DNA of 64,000 nucleotides from Grammothele lineata (taxonomy: Eukaryota; Basidiomycota; Agaricomycetes; Polyporales; Polyporaceae), in NCBI GenBank assembly GCA_002150815.3, contig NDFF03000327.1:62001-126000 (forward strand), in the 5' to 3' direction. The notes below the pieces were generated by a model. It was not told the origin of the DNA. It saw nothing but the letters and a program-made list of their open reading frames with translations, and did no database searches. Numbering within the stretch: position 1 is the stretch's first letter; each line of letters starts with the position of its first letter. A program made the translations under genes and the position numbers. This document shows positions 56,582-64,000 of the stretch, one piece after another.

Positions 56582-57991
56582 ATGCTCGACCCCATGACCG
56601 CGCTCGTTTCTCTTTTCCTCGTCTCGGGAGCACTCGCTCAGACTTACAGCGCGACATACCTCCCTTCCAACGCCCCCAATCACTCTGAGCAGGGTCAGAC
56701 GGGCACGAACCAATGCGGTGATGGGAACAGCCAGAACTCGACATGCCAGAATGTCTACGGTACGCATCCGCGCTATGAACTGCTTGCCTAACTCACGCCT
56801 TTGCTTGTGTAGTGAATTCGCTTGACGACTGGTGCATCTTCGCTCCGCCCGAGCCAGGCCCGAACTCTGTCATCGGAAACACAGAACGCATCGAAGTCGC
56901 CTGGTGCACGAAGGCCGGCCATGGCACACGCCTCATTCCTGACGGGGCGATCACGGGGGCGCACTTTGTGCAGACGCCTGATTATGTACAGGTGACGGGC
57001 GTTGGAGACTTGATGAAGATCAACATTCCACAAGGCGACGAGGGCGGAGAGTTAGATCCGCACGGGGCGGACGGGAATGGTGAGTTCTCTCCGTGTCGAT
57101 TGGAATGAGGAAGATGGCAGTCGGAGGAGGCACGAGCAGATTTTTATGGGACGGCGTGAAATGGCCGGCGCGCGCCCGCAAAGACCTCACGGTGGCCTAC
57201 TTCCGGGCGTTGAATAGCGGCATGGCTAACACGTGTTCTCGTAGGTAATCCCATTGGCGGACTCGTCTTCTCCAGCGCGTTCGGCCAGCTGCAACAGATG
57301 CACGAATGGACAGTGAGCTCTGTTCATCTTTCTGTACTCGACTGAACCCTGCCTCACCATTCAACACCAGAACTTCGTAGCGTACAACGAGTTTTGCATC
57401 CGCGCTTGCAAAGATGGCCCGAATGCGCCCAGGCTTTGTCAACATGTCTACGACGTTCTGGGCTGCGACTGGAACATGCCTGGGGACTATTCCCCAGGTT
57501 CGTTCGACCAGTGCTTGGGGGACACCGGCGAGGTATGTGTTCGTTCCATCAGTGAGCTATTGCTTGCCCTTCTGACATTCGTGGCGCAGCCGATGGGTGT
57601 CTACGGCACCTCGACATTCCACCAGGGCCAGCCCGTCACCCCGCCCGCGCATCCTGCACCTGCGACTTCCTCATGCACGCCGGCGAAGACCATTGCGAAC
57701 GGCTTTGCCTCTTCTTCCGCCTCCGCGAACGGCACTAGTAGCTCAAGCAAGACTACTAGCGGCAGTACTACCGGGCCTACCGCAGTGAGTAGACACGCTA
57801 CTTCCGTCTCGCCGACGCCTCGTTGACGCTCCCCTTTTAAGCCATCTGCACCAACGTCTGGGTCCACCAGTACGGCTTCTCCTACGGGTGGATCCTCGGG
57901 TAGCAACGGCTCGACCGTTACTCGCAGTGTAGCGCTCGAGCTTATGGTGGCCCTCATAGCAGTGGTTTCCGGTGCGACTCTTCTTGGATGA
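56582..57991 (+). CDS. Macrofage-activating-glycoprotein-like GPI-anchored secreted protein
   Basis: About 345 residues in six exons. A signal peptide (MTALVSLFLVSGALAQ) precedes the mature start TYSATYLPSN and EQGQTGTNQCGDGNSQNSTC. Conserved blocks follow: DDWCIFAPPEPGPNSVIGNT, IEVAWCTKAGHGTRLIPDGA, GAHFVQTPDYVQVTGVGDL, GGELDPHGADGNGNPIGGLV, RACKDGPNA, DVLGCDWNMPG and PMGVYGTSTFHQG. I recognise this as the mushroom family annotated macrofage activating glycoprotein, whose biochemical function is not established. A Ser/Thr/Gly-rich stalk and hydrophobic end (LMVALIAVVSGATLLG) indicate GPI anchoring at the cell surface. Introns at about 56,760, 57,079, 57,313, 57,533 and 57,784 are all GT..AG and in frame. 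Such proteins are abundant in walls and secretomes of Agaricomycetes. Confidence 0.88.
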
Positions 57992-58183
57992 GATGGACCA
58001 GTGTCATCGAGTTTGGTTTCGGATCAAGATTGTGGACCGGACGCAGTTTTGCGCACAGGACCTACCTACTCTGTCGTTTCGCGGATCGGACGTATTACTA
58101 CACGACTAGGACACTACACTACAGTACAAGGCACGATACAGATTATAATACATACTTGCCAGCTACGTTACTGTGTACGACCC

Positions 58184-60000
58184 TCACGACTGCTCCCAGA
58201 CAGCCCACTGCAACCTCAAGCGTTCCGCCTTCCAAAGCATAGGTAGGGTATACCGTGTAATGTACTTCTGTAGCTCGCTCTGCCACTCTCGCCGATCCCA
58301 CGGAGACGAAGAGACCTTGATGAGGACATGCTCAAGCGTCGGAAGCCGCTGCGGCGAGAGCAGCCAGTCCAGCGCGCGCAGATCCCATAGCTCGACATCG
58401 TGCGGGTGGAGGCTCGAGTGCCCGACACGCTTCGCCTCGAGGTAGATCTCGACCTCCGCGAGCGTCTCGATGTGGGCCAACTCCCTGGAAGGACGAGCGA
58501 AGAGCGTCGTGAATAGGGTGGCGTATGCGGAATCCTCCAAGTACGGCTCGCAGTGTGCGTCCCCTCTGTCCCAGGAATCGGCGAGGACTACTGCTGTGTT
58601 GTATGGCACGCGGAGCCGGAGGAACTCGAGCTTCCCGGAGTGAAAAATGGCTTGTGCAAGCTTGGTCCATCTGTGTGGCCACTTGCTTACATAGCCGGCT
58701 GGGAGGGAGAGGGTTTCCGTGAGCAATCGAGATAGTAGACATATGTGAGGGGCGAACTCACGTTGCAGCTGCTCGCTGATCATGAGTTCCTCAAGGTCGA
58801 GGTCAAGCCCCGTCAGATTCTCGCCTGCTGCACGGAGAAAGGCGCACAGGCTCATCGCATGCTTCCAGTTCTTGCACGGAGAACGAATCGTATGCAATGA
58901 ACCAGGCTTCACCAGGCGTTTATAAAGACTGTAGTCTGGGGCAGAGAAACCGTTCTCGAACTCGATGTTCGCGATCGGGATAGCCAGCGCCCACTCTGCC
59001 TTGGACGGCTCCTCAGGCTGGTAGGGCTCCTTTGGCAGAACGAGAGTGTCCACGGAGGACACTGACAGCATGTTCAACACCGCGGGAAGAATGGATAGAT
59101 CGTGACTGTGTTTGTCGAGGCGCAAGTCGTCCAACTCCAGCTCGTCTAGATCTAGTGACAACATAGTGGACGGACGATGATGTCCCTGGAAGCGAGGGCC
59201 TTCCATGACGAAGTGATCGAGGTACGTCATCGTCAGCCGCTTCAAGGAGAGACAACGCAAGCGTTTGAGCGTGGGCACTACTGACGCAAAGCGAGTGCAG
59301 TCGAAGGCTGGCGCGGCGGCTGGCTCCTCAGGTCGTGAAATGCCGAAGGCATCATCGGGCGTCATATGGTCGTCTGACGATCCGCAGACCATATGGCGTA
59401 GGGTCCGACGCAAAACTGCGCGAGCCGCCTTGAGTCGAGAAGAGCAAGGCGTTGGTATATGGCTTTTCGAGGCTTGCGGTGGCCTGAGATCCTTTTCCGT
59501 TCTGGTGGTGGTCTTCTCCATACGGCAGCGTCGGACAGCTTCCGAGTCCTCCTCGAACGTGAGTTCCTGAATATATCGGGCGACACGGGGGCGACTCTCG
59601 ATGAAGTCGAAGAACGCCTCGAAGCGGCCGGGTGAGCCAAGGACGGCGATGGTGGCGAATAGATGAGGGATGACCATGTGGCGCCACGCCTTGTTCACGA
59701 GTGTGCACGACGCGAGAGTGCCCTTGTAGGTGTCCAGTGGGTGGTCCGGGCTGGGAGTATCGGAGCTGGCATCGTCGATCAGGCTCCCGGTGCGTGAGTG
59801 TCTTCGTGACTTGAAACTATCTTCGAGGTGCTCAAGTATCAAGCAGAAGATCTCAGGGGGGATCTTGCTGAACCCCACCGGCGGAGGAGGGCCCAAGGCC
59901 GCGCCTAAGAGAAAGGATTTGACTGTGGAGGGAGAATATCAGGACTATCTAAACATGTGACTACACAAGACGAATACTCACCACGTTGAATGGACCACAT
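58184..60000 (-). CDS. F-box protein, long
   Basis: About 590 residues. A short first exon (MWSIQR, ATG at 60,000) splices over a GTGAGT...CCACAG intron (about 59,924-59,981) to VKSFLLGAALGPPPPVGFS; without it the main exon has no ATG. The F-box reads FSKIPPEIFCLILEHLED, then CTLVNKAWRHMVIPHLFATI, the classic F-box tail. A leucine-rich sensor region follows (LKRLRCLSLKRLTMTYLD, LDLDELELDDLRLD, LEFLRLRVPYN). It is a probable SCF ubiquitin-ligase substrate adaptor with unknown target. It ends in LQWAVWEQS close to the tail-to-tail neighbour at 57,991, leaving about 190 bases. Confidence 0.82.
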
Positions 60001-60780
60001 AGCAGTTGACGGTGTTTGAAGAGCGAGGATCGTCTCGACCAGCTTGACGATCCGGAGTGGGGATGTGGTCTCTGTCCTCGGATGCGCCGCATGCCTTTAA
60101 GAACAGCGACGACCGTCATAGCCGCCTGACCCGCCGCGTCGGCTGCATAACACGAGTCCACCTTGGTCCACCGTCCTCGTTGCCGTTGTTCCCGCCCCGG
60201 CCTTGTATGCAGGACGGGACGGGATGTCGGCCTCATCGCGACGGGCGAGGCGCTCGCCACACGTTGTTCCCATCGTTCGCCACCGCGGACACTCGCGCTA
60301 TTGTACTCCAGCTTTTTGTCCGCCAGGGAGCGCATCCTCGCGAATCACGGCGCTTGCACGTCCAGAAGAACCGCATCGTACGCACGGGCCAAACCATCAA
60401 ATGGAGAGCTCACCAACGCTACTTAGAAGGAATTCGCTCGCGGGTTTGACAAAAGAGGTCGTAATGAGATATAGGCGCTCCATTGTGGGGACGTCGCGGG
60501 TATGGTCTCTCCTTGTACTGCGTCGCCTGGCCTGTCAATCATCGCCCTGTGTGGGCATCTGTAGCGAGTGGAGGTCTTCTTCCGGATATTGGCATCCATC
60601 TTCCGCGCCGTGAGCAGCGACAGATGACACGCTGGCAGCTTTCCGAAGAGCAGGACGGAGAAGCTCTCGTTGGAGAGCCGCGACTAGGAACGCAGGATAT
60701 AACGCAACTCAAACAGGCAGACACTCACACAAGCTCCAGCAAAAAAAAAGATGCATTGCAGGCACAACCCTCCGCTCCGT
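60001..60780. other. Intergenic region
   Basis: It lies upstream of the long F-box gene and downstream of the complex I gene. The 130-codon plus frame at 60,057-60,449 shows no domain or usable start context. An A9 run sits at about 60,741. Confidence 0.4.
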
Positions 60781-61401
60781 CTACTTCGCATGCGCCGCCT
60801 CCCCACGCTGGATGAGCCCTACCCCCACGATGACGCCGTCGGCGAGGATGTCCGCCGCCTTGCGGCCTTCGTGCGCCTGGTGCTCCGCTTTGCGGACGAA
60901 CTCAGCCTTGACGGTCTTCGCGCGGGCAATCTGTGTAGTGGGGAGCGCGGGTGGGGTCGGGTGTGCAGGTCGGGCGGGCGAGGCGGGGGTTGTTTGGGTA
61001 TGCCGGTGGAAGGTGGGCCAGAAGGAAAAAATGCAGAATTGGGGATTGCTCATGAGAGGCGGGGTAGAGAGAAAGCACTATGCGGCGTACCTCCTTAGTG
61101 TGGTGGAGACATTCTAGGTAGTCGTCCGCTTGTGCCCGGCACTGGCTGGGAACGTCCGTTTGCGCGTAGCACTAACAGCATAAACTGTACTCAGCAAATA
61201 CTTCGCATTTTGAGCAGCGCAGCACGTACCTTTGAGAACTCCTGCCAGTACGCGAAACAGCGGGAGACACCTGCAGAACCTCGTCAGAGCACAGTCAGAG
61301 AGAGGTTACGGGCCGGCCGTACCTCCGTGGTAGCCAAAGCCTGACTGCAGAATATTCAGTACGCATACAAGCAAGGGAGATACAGAAGCACTCACAGCCA
61401 T
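60781..61401 (-). CDS. NDUFS5: NADH:ubiquinone oxidoreductase subunit NDUFS5 (complex I 15 kDa)
   Basis: An accessory subunit on the intermembrane-space side of mitochondrial complex I, imported by the Mia40 relay. About 100 residues in five exons, the first coding only ATG GCT. The assembled start is MASGFGYHGGVSRCFAYWQE. The first CX9C motif is C-FAYWQEFSK-C and the second is C-RAQADDYLE-C, then LHHTKEIARAKTVKAEFVRK. Exon junctions (ATGGCT|GTGAGT, GGAG|GTACGG, AAG|GTACGT, GAG|GTACGC) are all consensus. No single frame longer than about 90 codons covers it, so it would be missed without splicing. The stop is the TAG at 60,781-60,783. Confidence 0.93.
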
Positions 61402-61677
61402 CCTTCAGAACACGAGTGAGTCGAGAATCGTCGAGGTCGTTGCGGAGAGCGTTGCCCAACGCACGCTGGGCGCCACGGTCCCGGCTGGCGTGACAAGCGT
61501 GATCCGGTCACAACGTGACTTCTTTCACGTGCGCGCAGACATGCGTCATGGGCGCCAAGTAAGCGTTCACCGCCTCTGAGGCTACGCTTGGCTGGCTACA
61601 TTTACAGCGGGACGCCTCGTTTCTCCTCGTTTCCCCCCACTTCCCTCCCTCCCCCTATCTCGCAAGCCCTCGCGAAC
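61402..61677. promoter_or_regulatory. Shared divergent promoter of NDUFS5 and GET5
   Basis: Only 276 bases separate the two start codons. The Get5 side is pyrimidine-rich (CCTCCCTCCCCC before the ATG), common near basidiomycete start sites. No clear TATA box is seen. Co-regulation is possible but not shown. Confidence 0.5.
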
Positions 61678-62860
61678 ATGGCGGAACAAGGAGAACTAGC
61701 ATTCGTCAAGTCTTTTGCGAATACGCTTTCGACGCAGCCTGTGGTGTACGGCAACGACTACCAGCCGGCGCCCGAGAACGAGCTCAAGAAAGTTCCTGTG
61801 TTGCCTGTAAGTCGCTGCCACCACGCGGTGGACACGTCTTCGCTGTCGAGGCTTCCCTTCGACTTTGTGTTGATGATGATGCTGGATCCGCGCAGATCTA
61901 CGTTCCCCCACCCCCAGAACGGAGTACGGCCGAGTCGGGGCCCTCAGGTATGTGCCCCCGCCGCAGCTCTTGTCCTGCACTTGGATTCCGTTTACGGCCC
62001 TCCTCTGACGAACCTCCCACTCCCCCTTCTCTCCAACTCTATACTTTCAGGATCCATAAGCGTTACGTTCAAGTCAACAAAGCCCGTACAATCCTACACG
62101 CTCGACGTCCAGCCCACGGACACCATCGCGCAGATCAAGGCCCAGCTCGCCGCCGTCCGCGGGGCGCCGCCCGCAGACGCACAGCGCCTCCTGCTGAAAG
62201 GCAAGGCCCTCGCGGACGCGAAGCTCCTGCGCGAGTACGCCGTCAAGGCCGGGGACACCGTCAACCTCATGGTCAAGCCCGGGTTCGTCTGGGACCCGTC
62301 TAACGTCCCGCCCCCAATCGAAGTGAAGGCTGTGGAGGAGGCGGAGGCGGAGGAGAGGAAGCCGGAGGACGTGACGCTCCTGCCGAGCCCGGAGCCAAGG
62401 AGGGGTCATGGGCGCACGCCGTCGATCGTGCTGTCGCCGTCGCCGTCGCTCAGCCCGAGCCCGGGGGAGAAGCTGGTGGACATCCCGCTCGTGCTGGACG
62501 CGTCTGTGATTCCGGCTGCGCCTGCGGCTGTGTCGGACTCGTCGTTCCATGCGGGGATATCGAGGCCGGAGTTCTGGGAGAAGCTGCATGTGTTCCTTAT
62601 GTGAGTATTTCGTGCCCCTACTCCTCTCCTGCACGCGTTCCTTCCCCCTCCCCATTCCGGCCGATCTTTCGCCTTCTCGTGAAGGTTCTTCGGCGTCATG
62701 TTCTGACCATGACCGGTATTCTAGGGCTCAATTCCCGAATCAAACGGACGCCGCGACGGCATGGGAGGACTTCTTCCGCGTCAGCAAAGGCAACCTCTCC
62801 GTGAGCGAAATAGCCAAGATCCGCGACGCAGTCGGCGTCATCGGTATGGGCGGCACCTAA
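61678..62860 (+). CDS. GET5: Get5/Mdy2-like ubiquitin-like protein of the GET pathway
   Basis: A cytosolic partner of Get4 and Sgt2 in delivery of tail-anchored membrane proteins to the ER. About 290 residues in four exons. The N-terminal segment MAEQGELAFVKSFANTLSTQ with VVYGNDYQPAP resembles the Get4-binding region. A small exon (IYVPPPPERSTAESG) leads to the ubiquitin-like domain: SISVTFKSTKPVQSYTLDV, DTIAQIKAQLAAVRG, AQRLLLKGKALADAKLLREY and GDTVNLMVKPG. An acidic/Ser-Pro linker follows. The C-terminal helical dimerisation region is split by the last intron (about 62,600-62,724): EFWEKLHVFL joins RAQFPNQTDAATAWEDFF, then GNLSVSEIAKIRDAVGVIGM. The three-part layout is that of Get5. The family name is my recognition from this order of domains. 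Confidence 0.83.
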
Positions 62861-64000
62861 AGTCCCCCTCCCCCCACCAATCGCTCGGTCTGCCGTCTCC
62901 TCCCTATCGACTCATCGACTCTAGCAACACTTCGTCTCTTACGCATATATCTCGAACTTTACCCTCAACGTCGGCGCTCTTCCCTCGAAAGATGACATCG
63001 CTATTTTTGCGGCGCCTCTCCCGCCCAGTGCCGCGGGTGCGCCGTTCTATTCATAAGTTCTGCAGCCTTGTGATGGTGATGCGCGGGACGGGGCGGTGGC
63101 TGTGGCCGGGGCGAGTTGTTTGCGGCGCCATTCGTTGGTTTCGTGGGATCCGGAAGGCCGGAGATCCAGTGGTTCGGTGGTTTGGTGGTTTGGTTCTAAG
63201 GCTTTCTTCTTTTTCCCGCTCGACTTCATTCTCGGACTCAGACTGGCAATAATTTCGGCATTGGTCGCAGACGCATATACGCATTGTACAATGGAGCATT
63301 CATCGTTCTCGTTTTCTTTCGCAGTTTACCATCGCCTGACTTCATTCGCACGCACTAGGAATGGTGTTCTCATGGAGGGGTCGACTCAGCGTCTGGAAGC
63401 TGTGAGCGCCCAGGCCTGCAACTCACTCGCCACTCCTCCACTCTTCCAGCAGTTCACAGTTCCAGCCTCTTGATCCTGCTTATCAGGCACGGAAGGCACC
63501 TACCCCTCCTATCGTCCAATCACAGCGGGAGAGTTCCCCGCGCATCTCGATGTTCATAATCCTGTGCAGGCGCGCGGAACGTGGGCGAAGCCAAGCGGCT
63601 CGCGAGATCCCGCGGCCCCGAAATCGGGCGGGCATCCAGCGACATTGAATTTCAATCAGTTGATGGTACTTACGCCTACTTACGGAGGTCCAAGACCACA
63701 AGTCAGCCCAAGACGTCCAAGGGGCTTGGTGCCTGGGGCGGTCGTGTGTGTTTTGACGTCGTCCTCGTGCTGCCAGTGGGGCTCGAATAACATGAGGGTC
63801 GTCCTCTGGATCAACGTGTCGCAAGCTAAGTAACGCCAGGCGAGTCCGCAATGATGACGGATGCACTAACCCTCCACGGAATCTCCGCCGTCAAGTGTAC
63901 AGACCCTAGATCCGTATTCTCTCATACCTCGGTGTATGACGCCAACATCAATACGCCAGCACCATAACCTTCCTCCCCCCCTCGCGAAGAGCCCTCTATA
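62861..64000. other. Downstream region to window end
   Basis: No gene is supported. Frames of 60-160 codons on both strands lack domains and splice partners. The segment 63,590-63,790 has a short protein-like frame (SSDIEFQSVDGTYAYLRRS) that might be an exon of a gene extending past the window. Confidence 0.35.

Overview
The window is nuclear DNA of a filamentous basidiomycete, most likely a wood- or litter-degrading Agaricomycete. The support is seen directly: GC-rich genes split by many 45-65 base GT..AG introns, an AA9 lytic polysaccharide monooxygenase, a DUF6535-type membrane protein, F-box/LRR-like single-exon proteins, a macrofage-activating-glycoprotein-like GPI protein and NACHT-WD40 STAND proteins, a set typical of Agaricomycetes. 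No rRNA, tRNA, CRISPR or intact transposon was recognised. Exon joins were worked out by eye from splice signals and reading frame.

Region 1 (1-20,003) is gene-dense and mostly conserved: a secreted 8-cysteine GPI-anchored protein, a DgoD-type sugar acid dehydratase, a SET-domain protein, a PWI/RS-rich splicing coactivator (SRRM1 type), the AA9 enzyme, an F-box protein, a p24 cargo receptor (Erv25/TMED10 type), an HNH-like zinc protein and a DUF6535 membrane protein.

Region 2 (about 20.0-49.7 kb) is the accessory part. A block of about 8.2 kb is present twice in the same orientation, about 20.75-29.05 kb (copy A) and about 40.8-49.2 kb (copy B). Each copy carries one multi-exon STAND gene on the minus strand (N-terminal helical region, NACHT NTPase, WD40 repeats) plus about 3 kb of downstream non-coding or relic DNA. 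Copy A has a one-base frameshift in its last exon; copy B reads through. The NACHT part is more diverged between copies than the WD40 part and the flanking DNA. The 11 kb between the copies is gene-poor, with one plausible minus-strand gene (about 35.5-36.7 kb), a dispersed repeat shared with 20.2-20.7 kb, and many short broken reading frames that look like decayed genes.

Region 3 (50-64 kb) returns to ordinary content: a Ser/Pro-rich single-pass membrane protein, protoporphyrinogen oxidase (heme synthesis), the GPI-anchored secreted glycoprotein, a second F-box protein, the complex I subunit NDUFS5 with twin CX9C motifs, and Get5 of the tail-anchored protein pathway, the last two sharing a 276-base divergent promoter.

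The most interesting system is the duplicated, unequally diverging NACHT-WD40 locus beside a DUF6535 gene. It is a candidate non-self recognition or innate immunity locus, an inference from family membership and evolution pattern only.
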